A stretch of 64,000 nt of DNA from Diphasiastrum complanatum (GCA_029204225.1 CM055102.1:62605168-62669167), one strand, 5' to 3'. Positions 48,146 through 61,590 are shown, numbered from the stretch's first letter. Notes: generated from the sequence alone by a model not told the origin. Numbers and translations are program-made.

Positions 48146-48555
48146 ATTGCCAGGAACCATATTCAGAAAATCCTGGAATTCCTTGTAGTATCAAATGCAA
48201 AAGCATATACGACGCTAAAAATTGTTGATGCAGAGGTAAAAATTTATCAATATCGGTTCAACGCGCCCTTGTAGTTATTGTTTGGTTTATTTTCATAACG
48301 TGCGCTGATCCTATATTCAAACAATATTTTTTGGATATCGATGCGACGCACGCTTGTTTCCGTTGTAGATTTAATTTTAACATCCTGTGCATTGATCCGA
48401 TATCTCATAACGTTAAAATTTGGATTCTGCAGTCCTCCCAGCAGGTTGATTCTGTCAGCTGTGGTTAATATATCGTATGCAATGCCAAACACTTTTTTAA
48501 TTGGCTTGCATTACAAGATGGACTTCTAAATCTGGAAGAGGCAATCTTCAATTAA

Positions 48556-49719
<1,164 letters not shown>

Positions 49720-49851
49720 CTCAAAATAAAAAATTGAAACCAAAAATCTAAATCAACTCATTCACCTTTAATTCATTTTCTCATTCTCTCTCTCTTTCAT
49801 TCTCAATTTCTCTCTCACAAATTCAATCTCTCTCTCTCTCTCTCTCTCTCT

Positions 49852-50506
49852 AAAACATGTAAAACCAACTAAATTAACAAATAAAAACCTCCAAAATCTA
49901 AATCTGAAGCCTCCAAAGTCCTCAAGCGCCAAAATCCTCAAACTCCAAATGCGAAGATCCCTACAAAACTAGCACGAAATGAAGCTCGCAGGAGGGAATA
50001 TGAACACAGTGTCAGAATCCGACATCCGTAGGGTCCGTCGGAATCCGACATCTCTTTTTAGAAGCCAAAACGTCAAGTCATCGACATGGATTGCTGATCT
50101 GTATACCAGAATTTAAAATAGTTAAAATTGTGTTGCATTCCGACATCCTACTAGGATGCCACTTCAATGAAAATTTGCCACATGGCACCCATGTTGGATG
50201 TCAAATTCCAACATCCTATTTTAAATTATATTCTCGCCAGCTATCGGAGGCTGCCGAAGTTCTTTTTTACGGGGATTCGACGGTTTCCTACATTTTATGA
50301 GATTTTCCGAAATCCATCGCAACCACATGTCGAAATGAGTGCGTCTCGTAGTAGTGCCTACCTCTAGTTACTACTAGTATGTGAGAGAGAACCATTATAC
50401 ACCTAGTTTTTTGGAGGTTGTGAGAGTTTCTACACTTAGAGTTTTTATGGCTTTCGTAAATACACATATACAATCACCAAGGAGATTTGTGTTGTATCTC
50501 CATTTT
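49852..50506. other. No gene recognised; possible 3' end of Gypsy-2
   Basis: Contains several ccgacatcc words (about 50020-50215). It lies downstream of the minus-strand Gypsy-2 RNase H, where integrase would be expected, but no integrase motif is seen, so Gypsy-2 is truncated here. Confidence 0.45.
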
Positions 50507-52200
50507 TTAGAACCCTATTGTAGATTGGTCCAAATGCGGGTCTTTCTCATAAAGACCTCTCAGGGAGAGATAAAAGTTCATACTGATCTCAGTGAAGGAA
50601 AGTTTGTTCACTCCACCAATTTGACTAAGTGCATCAGCCATCTGATTAGATGAGCCCTTGATATACCGCACGTCAAAGTCAAATTCTTGCATGAGTTCTG
50701 CCCATCTGGCCTTACGACCTCGCAAATCATTCTGATTACAAAAAAACTTTAAAGGTTGATGATCAATATTAACCACGAATTTATTACCGTACAGGTAATG
50801 CCTCCATGATTTCAAAGCATGGATCACATCAAAAAGCTCTTTTTCTTGAGTGGTGTACCTGACTTGTGCATCGGTTAGTATCTTACTCTCAAAGGCAACG
50901 GGCTAACCCTCCTGTAAGAGAACAGCTCCAATAGCCGTATCACTCGCGTCAGTGTTTATGACGAATGACAAATCTGGATCCCCTGTCCTGAAAACTGGAG
51001 CTGAGGCAATTAGAAGCTTGAGTTTTTAAAAACTCTCATCTAATTTCTCATTTTTTCTAATAGGAGGACTTGGCCTACCTTTGCGACTTTTTACTCCTTT
51101 CAACATTTTGTTGAGAGGTGAAGCAATCTTCGAGTAGTCCTCTGCAAATCTACGGAAAAACACAGTGAAACCTAAGAATGACTTAAGTTCACACACCGTT
51201 TTAGGAATTGGCCATTCCACTGACATCTTCACTTTTTTTTCGTCAATCTTGATACCAAAGGAGGTAATCTTATGACCTAGGTAAAGAAGTTCCTTCTTGA
51301 AGAATTCGCAACTTTGATTCCTTAGCATAAAGCTTCTCTTGTGTAGACAGTACAAAGATGCTTAGCATGCTCTTTGAGTGTTCTGCTATAGATCAGAATA
51401 TCGTCCAGAAACACTACTACGAACTTCCCCAAATATGGATGAAATAAATCGTTCATCATTTGCTGGAAAGTAGCCGGAGCATTTGTCAAACCAAAGGGTA
51501 ATACAAGAAACTCGTAGTGGCCAAACCTGGTCCTAAAATTAGTTTTAGATACATCTTCCGGATGTATCCTAATCTGATGGTATCCCGTACGTAGATCAAT
51601 TTTCATGAAGTATTTAGCTCCATTCAAAAATTGATCTATGAGATCGTCCAACCTGGGCAATGGGTATTTATTTTTAATTGTAAATTTGTTCAGACCCTTG
51701 TAATCTACACATAGCCAGAAACTCCCATCTTTCTTACCCTTAGAAGGATAGGTGCTCCCCATGGAGATTTACTTGGTATTATGTGCCTCATCCTGAGCTA
51801 CTCCTCGCTCTGCCTAGCCACTTCCTCCTCTTCCTTCTGACTAAACCGATATGGTTGTCTGAAGATAGGGACGGCTATCGGGCAGAAGATCTATCTTATG
51901 ATCCACCGATCAAGCGGGTGGTAGTCCATAAGGTAGTTGCTTTGGAAAAACTTCATTGAACTCTTGGTTTAAATCTTGCAAAAGCTATTGTTCCTGATGC
52001 GAGTTTTCGGTGTTAAAGCATGAAAACACATTTACATCCCCAACATCACAATGGACACTAGATTTCAAAAGCAAGTGAAAGAGTTCACACTCAGAATCAT
52101 GAAGTTTCTCAATTGATTCAGCCAAGGAAAACATCGGCGATGGAAGTACATTGGTTTCTCCAAAAATAGAGACAATCTAATCAAACTTATCTTAAAATAT
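50507..52200 (-). pseudogene. Gypsy-2 reverse transcriptase and RNase H
   Basis: Segment 51322-51762 encodes [52 protein letters not shown] and [11 protein letters not shown] with both catalytic aspartates. Segment 51026-51355 gives CEFFKKELLYLGHKIT and LKSFLGFTVFFRRF. Segment 50507-50827 gives the RNase H part LKSWRHYLYGNKF, NIDHQPLKFF and NQMADALSQI. Frames are separate, and stops lie between them. A different family from Gypsy-1. LTRs were not identified. Confidence 0.9.
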
Positions 52201-52326
52201 CATAGAATGATTTTTAAAATCTATCTCTAAAGCCAACCAAGGTGCGGAATTCAATTGGAACAAGAAAACTCAGACATATGAAAGATAAACAACATAAGCA
52301 TTCGACATCCAAGATCAGACGCAACC

Positions 52327-53405
52327 AAAAAACAATCTATATTGATTTTCTCTGATTTCTTCAGGGGCACTGCATGTGAATCCATGCAGTGCGTTGGCGT
52401 GAGAGAAGCACGGTTCTCTCATGAGTAGTAGTCTCGCTTCACTAGCGGACAATTGGATCTTCTGATCCTAGACAGAATTATCTTCTCGCACACAGGCGGA
52501 GCTTTTGACATTGAAGAGACTTCTTCAATGTCTCTTCTCTCTTAGTTACACTACGTATATCCTATTCTGATATGTGTCAAGTACTATCTAGTAATATGGT
52601 CTCTCTTGTAAACCTAAGATTAGAGTGATTAAACATCTACATATAATCAAGGAATTACAAGAGTGGCAATTAGCCACAACCTAGGACGTATCTGCTGATG
52701 TCATGCCATCAGGTTAGATCTCTGTACTTCTGGGTACTTGCATGATCTCTGGTGGTCCTCCTTGGAGCGCGAGGACAGAACGGATTTCGTTTCCACCGTT
52801 GGTTTTGCTTACCTCGTCTACCTTTCTCTCTTGCTGGACCACAAAGGAATCTTGTTCATGGATTCTTCGTGTTTGCGAACCATTCATGTTCACGAACCGT
52901 TCGTCTTCGTCTTCGTTGACTTTAGTGTTCGCGTAACTTTTCGTGTTTCGTGTCTCCAAATGTTTGAGTTCGCGAACATCTTCGCCAGGTGAAGGGCTAA
53001 AAGCTAGCAAGGCTTTGTAATCAGAAACACTTTGTTTCTTCAGCTCCCTCTCAAAGCATGGTAGCTTAATGATCCCGAGACTGCTCTTTTGCCTCTCAAA
53101 GAGCCCTTTGTCCAGAGCTTTAGTCTATATTGATGTTCTCTGATTTTTTCAGGGGCGCTGCATGCGAATCCATAGTGTGTTGGCATGAGAGAAGCACGGT
53201 TCTCTCACGAGTAGTACTCTCGCTTCACTGGCGGACAATTGGATCTTTTGATCCTAGAAAAAATTATCTTCTCACATGCAGGCGGAGCTTCTGTCTGTGT
53301 TCAACTTTTCATGTCTCAAGATGTTCGAGTTCACGAACATCTTCGTCAGATGAAGGGCTGAAAGCTAGCAAGGCTTTGTAATCAGAAACACTTTGTTTCT
53401 TGAAT
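52327..53405. repeat. Tandem duplication inside Gypsy-2, second copy internally deleted
   Basis: Sequence from tctatattgat.ttctctgatt (52337) through a cggttctctca.gagtagta block recurs at 53127. Sequence ending gctttgtaatcagaaacactttgtttctt (to 53041) recurs ending at 53402. The first copy has about 420 bp between these blocks that the second lacks. It sits between gag and RT of Gypsy-2, where protease would be. Confidence 0.75.
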
Positions 53406-53887
53406 GCCGGTAAATCCACAATCATGAAACTTGATGACGTTGCTTCTGTTTGGGGCACTGTTTAGCAGGGTGCCCGGGTTTATTGCAAAGGAAACATAGA
53501 TTTTGTTTAAGCGCAGCTTCCTATTCTTTTTCTTCTTTGACTGTTGGTACGCTTCTGCTTCCAGCTCATCAAAAAACCATTTTTTACGCTTGTTAGACTT
53601 TTCTTGCTTGAGTTTTTTGGGGCCATTTGGTCGTGCACGCTTTTCCATGATGCAACAATTGTACTATCATAGGCTTTCGCCACATGGATAGCATCCTCTA
53701 GTGAGTTAAGGATATTTTGTTTGCATTCATTTTGATAGTCAACTGACAGTCCGACAATAAATTGCCACCGTGCTAACTTACGATCAAAAAGCGGGACCTT
53801 GGCCAAAGAGTCCAAGAACTCTTGGACATAACCATTCAGTTCTCGGCTGCCCATTTTGCAGTTGATAAACCAAATATACAGGTCAGA
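53406..53887 (-). pseudogene. Gypsy-2 gag
   Basis: Minus-strand segment encodes MGSRELNGYVQEFLDSLAKV and LARWQFIVGLS, typical of the Retrotrans_gag fold, then a basic stretch and CFLCNKPGHPAKQC, a CX2CX4HX4C knuckle in a shifted frame at about 53450-53500. The upstream part is cut at 53887 by the Copia-3 LTR. Confidence 0.85.
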
Positions 53888-54152
53888 TGTCAACAATCAG
53901 AAATGCAACATCAAGCATTCACCATAAACAATCACCAAGTAGGGAGACGAAAGAAGAACACAAAATATCACTCTATCACACTAACTTCATACTGAATATA
54001 AAATGTACATATAAACCCTGAACCCCGATAGAGAGAGAAAACCTACGAATAGACTAATAGACTAGCCTACGACTAATTACAGTTGGTAACAGCTGTCAAC
54101 AGTAATATACATCATAAACATTAACAATGAAGTTTATCATTGATTTCTAACA
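53888..54152 (-). repeat. Copia-3 3' LTR (probable)
   Basis: On the minus strand TGTTAGAAATC starts directly after a polypurine tract cattgagggagag (54153-54165 complement). The other end is placed at 53888 (TGTCAACAATC on the plus strand) because the Gypsy-2 gag frame stops there. The 5' partner LTR was not found, so the outer boundary rests on one side only. Confidence 0.55.
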
Positions 54153-54165
54153 CTCTCCCTCAATG

Positions 54166-57100
54166 ATAAAATTACATTCTTCTATTCCTAATAGAGTACG
54201 AAACCTCTCAGATTTATATCTACCTAATGACTTAGTAAAAATATCTGCCATTGATCTTCAGATTTACGAAAAACAAGATCAATGGCTCCATCAAGAATTT
54301 TCTCTCAAATAAAATAATAGTGCATTTTGATGTGCTTGGTTCGAGCATGTAAAACTGGATTTTTGGCAAGGTGAATGCAGCTTTGATTGTTACAAGATAT
54401 AGTAGTAGCATCCACTTGTGGCTGACCTAAATCCACAAGCAATCTTCGTAACCATACCGCTTCTTGTGTAGCATTGCTGAGTGCTCGATATTCAGCTTCC
54501 GTTGATGATAAAGCTAATGTAGGTCGCCTTTTGCTGCTCCATGAAATTGCATCTGTACCATAACTAAATGTATGACCACTGGTAGATCTTCTGTCATCAA
54601 TATTACCTGCCCAATCAGCATTTGTATAAGCTACCAACATTGGCGCTTCAGGCTGATCATACTTCAAACCAAAATTCAATGTCCCTCGAATGTATCTGAG
54701 AATATGTTTGGTAGACTTTCAGTGTGCTTGACTAGGATCTTGCATAAATTGACTAACAACACCAACAACATAAGAAATATCAGGTCGTGTGTGTGTCAAA
54801 TAAATCAAACTACCCACCAGCTGTCTATACAAATAAGCATGCACTTTCTCAAATTCATCATATGCAGTAAGCTTCATGTTGACATCCATAGGTGTACTCA
54901 AGGGCTTACAATCCTGCATATTGAACTTATAAAGCAAATCTCATGCATATTTTCTTGTGTAAAAAAGACCATGTCTTTTTTTTGCCATACTTCAATGCCA
55001 AGACAATAGTGCATCAATCCTAGATCACTCATGTCAAAAGCATTGGAAAGATTTGATTTGATTTCATTAATTTACCTATTATTACTTCCTATAATAATCA
55101 AACCATCCACGTACAACACAATAAACACTATATCTGAATCTTGCCTTAGAATGTAAAGATTAGGATCAGCATCACTCTTTACCATTCCCCTTCGCTTGAA
55201 GTGCTCATCAATGCAAGAGTACCATGCTCGTGGTGTTTGCTTCAATCCATATATGGCTTTGTTGAGTTTACAAACCAAATGATCTCTTCCAGGCTCAACA
55301 AACCCTTGAGGTTGCTCTAAATATACCTCTTCATCCAATACTCCATTAAGAAAAGCAGATTTGACGTCCATTTGCTGGATTTTCCAACCATAGAAAGCAG
55401 AAATTGCAATGATAGAACGAATAGTTTCCATTTTGGCTACAGGTGCGAAGGTCTCCTCAAAGTCTATACCTTCCTGCTGCTCAAAACCTCTTGCAACTAA
55501 TCATGCCTTGTACTTGTTGAGTTGCCCATCCACTCCATACTTCATCTTGTAGATCCACTTACATGTGATAGGCGTCTTACCATCAGGTAGCTCAACCAAG
55601 TCCCACATTTTGTTCTTCGATATAGACTCCATTTCTGTTTCCATAGCTGCATGCCACTCCTTGTGTTCCTTTGCTTTGTTGAAAGTTTTAGGTTCTTGAG
55701 CCGTTAAGATGGATCCCATTAGGGCTAGATCCATCTCTAATCTTGCAGGAGGTTTTTGATTTCTACTTGATCTTCTAAGCTCTCCCTGCTCACTAGATTC
55801 GGGAGTATCTCCCTTCTTTGTAACATCTGTGACTGATAAGTACCATTTAGGTACTCTCTTGGGAATTTCAGCATCAGGCTTGACTTTGTCCAATGGATTT
55901 TCTATATCAAAATCCACTTCCTTCTTGACCTGTACTTTCGCTCCCTCATCAAAAGGTTCAGTGATTACCTTAGATTGTTCACCTTGGCCCATCTCGTCAA
56001 ACGTAACATCTCTAGAAATTACAAGCTTCTGTGCATTTGTGTCATACATCATGTATGCCTTGGCCTTCTCATCATATCCAAGGAAAATACACTTGATAGA
56101 TTTTGCATCCAATTTCCTTCATTTCTCATCAGGAATATGAGCATAAGCATCACAACCAGCTACTCTCAAATGAGAAATATTAGGTTTCTTTCCAGTAACA
56201 GCTTCATGAGGTGTCTTACCTTCCACGGATTTTGTAGGACACCGATTCAGGAGCGTAGCTGTGCTACAAGATTCTACCCAAAAGGTGTTTGGCAGACCCT
56301 TGCTTTCGAGCATTGCCCTGGCCATCTCAACAATAGATCTATTCTTTCGTTCTGCAATTCCATTTTGCTGTGGTTAATAAGGTGTTGTAGTCTGTCTCTT
56401 GATCCCTTGATCTTTGCAGAAATCAATAAATTTTGTCAAAAAATACTCACCACCTCCATCGGATCTCAAAGTTTTGATGCAACATCCTGTTTGCTTTTCA
56501 ACTAATGCCTTGAATTCCTTGACCTTAGCAAAAGCATCTGATTTCTTGCTTATGGAATAAATCCAAATGCATTTGCTATAATCATCAATGAAGGTGATAA
56601 AGTAATAGTAGTCACTAAGAGATCTAGTCTGCATAGGTCCACATAGATCATTGTGGACAAGATCTAGGATGCCACTGGCTCTTCTTCCTCCACTTTTGGG
56701 AAACCTCTCTCTGTGTAGTTTTCCCAAAATGCAACCTTCACAAAATTTTCCTTCAAAAGAAATATCAGGCAATCCTATAACTAGATTACCTCTTTTGAGA
56801 GTTTTGTAAACTTTGAGCACTAATATGACCGAATCGTTGATGCCAAAGATCACTTCGACTAACAACCGTGCTTACCATAGCTTGAGCAAAAGATCTCGCA
56901 TTCAATTTGTAGAGTCGATTCCCGTTGACTCTAGCTCTTGTAGCAATCACTTTGTAGTGATTCTTGATGTCCTTGACAAGACATTTGTCGCTATCAAACT
57001 CAACCTTGAGCTGTTGATCAGCCATCGTCCCAACAGATAGTAGATTGTTAGATAAGCAAGGTACATATTGCACATTGCTTATCCGCTTTATCTTCTCGCT

Positions 57101-57650
57101 GACTAACTTCACTGGTACCACTCCAACTCCTTTGATAGATAGCAATTTGCCATCGACTTGTCCAACTTCATCACCATTGTGAGTTTCCTTGAGTTCAAAA
57201 AACCACTCTTTCCTTGAAGTGATGTGCTTGGATGCACCACTATCAATGTACCAGGTATCCTTGGTTTCATCACTTGTCATTAATGCTGTAGTGAACAATT
57301 TTGCGCTCTCACCTGTATCATCTTCATATTGATCATCATCATATTGATGTTGATCAGTATAATTGTTTTCATAATAATAATCATCAAATTGATGTTGATC
57401 AGCATAATTTTCCACTTGCCCTTTGTCTTTTCTTTGTTCCATCTCCTTCTGTTTCTTGAAGCATTCACGCTCCCAATGGCCAGGTTTGTTGCAATACCTA
57501 CAATTTCTAGGCTTATTTTGCTTGGAATAGTCGTGTCCTTGACCTCGGCCTTGATTCCAATTGCCTCGATTTGGGCCATCATTGGATTGTTCTTGAAATT
57601 ATTGGAATGATCCACGATTTGAGTTTCCACCTCTTGATTGGTGTCTTCCC
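54166..57650 (-). pseudogene. Copia-3 gag-pol, 5'-truncated and broken
   Basis: Minus strand, from right: gag knuckle CRYCNKPGHWERECF (about 57470-57525), protease WYIDSGASKHIT (about 57235, active site intact), LWHQRFGHISAQSL, integrase (LCGPMQTRSLSDYY, LRSDGGGEYF, then KGLPNTFWVE), RT (CKWIYKMKYG, MDVKSAFLNGVLDEE, LYVDGLIIIGSNN) and RNase H ([41 protein letters not shown]). The catalytic YVDD is YVDG here. Frame breaks near 54700, 55060, 55480, 56115 and 56370. The N-terminal gag and 5' LTR are missing. Inserted in Gypsy-2 gag. Confidence 0.9.
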
Positions 57651-57714
57651 GTCTGAATCTTGAAGAGGATGATGATGATAATTAAATAATTTTCTGTAAT
57701 AGATTTTTGATATA

Positions 57715-58504
57715 TTACAAGGATCTCTCTTTTGTTATGAATTTGAATGCCTTTCGAAATATCGTAATACTTGACGAGTTTTTAGCTTGATATCTAAATT
57801 GTGCTCTTCTATAAAACCACTGAAAAAGTTGAACTAAATATTTATTTTTTGAATTGTGTCCTCCATGATTTGTTGCTCTATGAAATTCTCCCCTTGCTTG
57901 CCAATGAGATTTCTCCATGCCTTGTGATGACCAGATACTTAAGCTCCCATATTCCTTTGCAAAATAAGTTGCATGATGAAGAAGGATGTGCTGCAAACAA
58001 TAGTTTTGATTAGTTACATCAGTAGAAAAAGATATAAGCCTAAATGAGAAAAGTACTAGATAATGATATAGATTAGCACCATGTAATGAGTAACGTTGTC
58101 TTTTCCCCAACAATCATGTATAGATTCTACAAATGTGGCGCAATGATTTTGCAAAGTCCTCATATCTTCTGATGATAGGTTTTCTTTCCTGATAACACCT
58201 ATGAGTTTGTCTAAGTTGGTCCACACTTGTCCCTTTTCCACTCGATTACTTCCTTCCAGTGTTCGTGTGGCTTGAACAATTTCTCTCCAAATTTCGTATC
58301 TAACACTTGATTCTTTGCATGTGTGATTGGATGAGAATCTTCTTGCTTTAGCACCTCCAATTGATGGCTTATTAGGAACATTTCATTTTTTCCCGGAGAG
58401 TCTGCCACTTTTTGAATGCATTTATACACAATGAAATTTACTCTAGATACATGGTATCCAAGAACCATCAAAGTCTTTTTCATTACAACCAGAACCTGTG
58501 ACAA
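57715..58504 (-). pseudogene. Two-exon gene of unknown family crossing the inverted-repeat boundary
   Basis: Exon a (about 58504 down to 58080) encodes TLMVLGYHVSRVNFIVYKCI, then FGEKLFKPHEHWKEVIEWKR, a frame change near 58215, and HCATFVESIHDCWGKDN. Exon b (57990 to 57715) encodes HILLHHATYFAKEYGSLSIW, QGMEKSHWQARGEFHRATNH and LVQLFQWFYRR, stopping at 57715. The intron 57991-58079 has GT-AG ends and phase 0 on both sides (HYM then HILLHH). The GMEKSH...TNHGG pattern recalls C-termini of uncharacterised transposon-related proteins, but I cannot name the family. The first 30 codons lie in the right arm and are duplicated at 42455-42544; the rest is unique. Confidence 0.55.
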
Positions 58505-61172
58505 TATTACTTCATGGTCTATGGCTTATAGAAGCCATCAGAAAGCTAAAAGATAATGAATAGTAGAGTTTGAAACTAAAGTGGACAAATCAGTAACAAA
58601 ATAAAATCAAATTTTAATAAATGATGGTCGTCTTTCCTGAACCACATATGTTAGCTTAACTAGGGTTAGCTCAAAATAGACTTATGTTAACCACAAGTGT
58701 TAAGACTCGAGCACTCGAGAAACTTGCGAGCAACAAATACGGTCCAATCACAAGTCAAGCAAAAATATGACCGGAAAGCTCCAAAAAAATTTGAGCAGTG
58801 AACAACATTACGATATTTCAGAGGTGTGAATACATAATTGGGCCATGTGTACGTTGAATAGTTGAAAAGTCAAAACAATATCTTGAAACAAGGCCCTTTT
58901 GGTGCTCGAACTACCTCTTATGTTAGCAATGGTTAAGATAGTGTGATGGCAGTTGGTAGATGTAGAAATGGTTACCATGTCGTGCATGCATTGACAAGAC
59001 ACAATAGTAGATTTGGTTTGTGGATGGCCTGAAGGAACATTGGTAGTCAACAGATGAGAGGCCTGGATGAAGTCTAATATACAAATCACAACAATACACT
59101 TGAGAGAAAAGAAAGTTACATCTACTCCTATAACTTTCATCACAAAGCATATACTTTTGCCTCAACATATCCATCAAGTACATTGCTAGAACAACTCAAT
59201 TGTTTGTTTACATGCAAGCTTCAAAAGCTCTTTACCAATTTTACATGAAAAGGGAATTTGAATCTAGTGGCATGGAACAAATCTACCAATCCCATTTCCT
59301 TAAGAGTCACTAGCATACGAGACATTTATACTCGATCTATACAACTCCCATCCCATAGGAATCTGTAAGTTAACTTGCTCAAGTGAGCTTTAGATGAAAT
59401 CACATCAAGATAGCCTATTAGACCTATTGAGTGATTCTCAAGAGTTGGAGGGTAGTAAATCAAACATTTCGAGGTCTATCAAGGGAAAATGAGCCTTCAT
59501 GTCTCATTAGGTTGTTGTAAGGTTAAAATGTAATCACAACGCCCACAGATTCACCTTTAACCCATAAGCAGATTATGAGTTTATAGGCACACAATATTTG
59601 ACATTCCCAAGTACTGAACTCCAATAGTACACCTTGAGGAGAAGAGGAATGCTGCATTAAAAGAGGCCTTTCCAAAAGTGAAAAGATTTGCAAGGTTTTC
59701 ATTCAGCCACACTCACACTCAAGTAAGCAACGTTTTAAGCCACATCAAGAGATATTGAACCAAGTCAAATAAAGTATGCTCCACAAATTGCAAGGTAACA
59801 TGCATCATGTCCATTGAACAATCTTTCCTACTAAGTGCTTTGAGGTACAACACGTTTTTTTTAAACACGAATCGGGAAAGACAAGACCACCAATCATGGA
59901 AATTCAAATACAAAAAAGTTGGGCATATTCTTTTTCACAGCTGCGATTTTTCATTGGAAAACATTACATCAAGACTTGCTACAAGCGAAACATGCACTCA
60001 AGTTCTTCATCAGCAACACTCTTCCAGTTTAAACAAGCAGAAGAAAACAACTTGCACCCTTTTTTAGGCTGTCATGCTGAATCATCCAAATATTGGTATA
60101 AAAGATTAGGACTGCAAAATCAGCTTGATTTTATTCAACCTTATTCTGCTACTGAGTAACATGTTTGTACAATATTGTCCAAAAATCATTCGCAACACTT
60201 GGCATTGCATTCCTTTTTAGATCATGGAAAGCAAGGAAAAACATTTTATCTTGTTAGTTCTTTTTTTTAATGCTTATCAGATGTACAATGTTGCATTCGG
60301 AAAATTAACTTGAAATGGCCTTAATGTTGCAACAACTCATATTAGAAAGCTAGGTTTACTTCTTTTTATTCATAATAAGATGCTTTCAAAGTGTAGTTAT
60401 ATGGTTTAAGGGAGTGCTTGTGTAGAAAGACCATGCAAAACTTGTGTGGAGATGGACACAAGTATCAGTTTTGAGCAGAAGGCAAGATATCTAGTTTTGT
60501 AGCTATGCTCATTTGTAATTATATTTGATATTCATCAAAGTTAAGAAAGTTCGCTTGTATGGAAAGACGATGACTTCTGTAAATATAGACTAGAATTTTG
60601 ACTAGTATCAGTTTCGAGCACAAGGCCACAAACTTCCAGTTTAGAATGTACAATTGAATATCTTTATTTCCAAACAAATTTTTTTTCTGAAATTTGTAAT
60701 GAGCACTATCACCAATCAAATTTGTATACGTAACCAGAGCTAGTGCATGAACTATTCCCCCCTCATGACCCTAAACGAGTGTGCAACAAGTTCCTACCCC
60801 TTCTTTACTTGGTCAAAATGATTGACAAACAACATTCATCTAGATACTAGAAGCAGATTGTCTACTTTCTTGATAGATTCTAGGTTTTGTCACTTAGGAA
60901 CATCAATCACACTCGAGTAACACTACCTAAACAGATTTGTATTGGTTCCAATCTAGAGGACATTATGTAAGAATGGTAGTCATATGTGCAATACTTGCAG
61001 TTTTTTCAAGGATTGCACATTTACTAAAAGAGTGATTGCATAAAATGTTTTCAAGATCTTATCCACTAGTGATATGTGGAGTTCCATCCAGAATAGAACC
61101 TACACAAGAAAGGAGCCATGCAATCTCTAACCTTACGGAGTCCACCCACAAAGAGACAAACCATCAACTTCG
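58414..61172 (-). repeat. Inverted duplication, right arm (2.76 kb)
   Basis: Reverse-complement partner of 39693-42544. About 90 bp shorter overall because of small deletions. The outer ends of the two arms fade at tac.acgaag without an obvious target-site duplication or shared terminal motif. Confidence 0.92.
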
Positions 61173-61373
61173 TTGTAGCAACGCCACAATACACAATTTT
61201 CTATCAATATTGAGTTAAAATAGCAATGATCGACTTATACAATGGTTTTTTATTTCGACGGCACCACGTGTGCTTAGTTCTAGAACTATCGGGCCATCTT
61301 TTTGTTACGAGCCCTTTGAGTGCTTTTAAGCAACTTTATCTTTATACTTGCTTATCAGTTGAATATACAGTTT

Positions 61374-61590
61374 GTGGAGAGCAATCTGTTGTCTTGTCTT
61401 ATTGCACTTGACGTTGTGTTGTGGTGATTAATCCGATCGGGTTTTTTTTAAACTGTTTTCTTAACTTGGTATCAGAGCCCTTGGTGGCTAAAGTGTGGAG
61501 AGCAATTCTGTTGTCTTGTCTTATTGCACTTGACGTTGTGCTGTGGTGATTGATCCGGTCGGTTTTTTTTTTAAACTGTTTTCTTAACTT
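61374..61590. repeat. Tandem 121-bp duplication ending next to a primer-site-like word
   Basis: About 94 bp (gtggagagcaat.ctgttgtcttgtcttattgcac... to ttaactt) at 61374 recurs at 61495. After the first copy is tggtatcagagccc (61467), the plant tRNA-Met primer site, so the first copy may be the 3' part of an old LTR and the start of its internal region. Confidence 0.7.

Larger units (their letters stand above)
43907..48555 (+). pseudogene. H3-like histone-fold plus Ulp1/C48 protease gene, multi-exon, damaged
   Basis: Proposed exons: 43907-44536 (unknown domain; Gln/Asn-rich coiled coil; basic RKRKRV; in-frame TAG at 44511); 44656-about 45116 (DANVIQEGACDVSRISRNAY, SRPYLVRLARNFY); about 45967-46113 (SIQLESHIWWLAAFQ); 46209-about 46246; about 46950-46998; 47045-47936; 48036-48235; 48433-48555. 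The joined phases fit at the last four junctions. The segment around 46965-47110 matches the histone H3 C-terminal fold at equal spacing: AEILLHKVLT, DT, then AKRVTIMPKDF. A Ser/Pro/Lys linker follows, then a Ulp1-like core: WRKFFQTPLF, DHWSLYVLSLY (catalytic His), MNS where the family has Asp-Ser, and QQVDSVSCG (oxyanion Gln, catalytic Cys at 48460). Damage: a (CA)n frameshift at 48124-48145, TAA at 48466, and an LTR-like block and a SINE between exons 2 and 3. A 46-bp intron at 46999 would be unusually short. Predicted activity, if intact: a deSUMOylating-type protease with a chromatin-like module. Confidence 0.65.
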
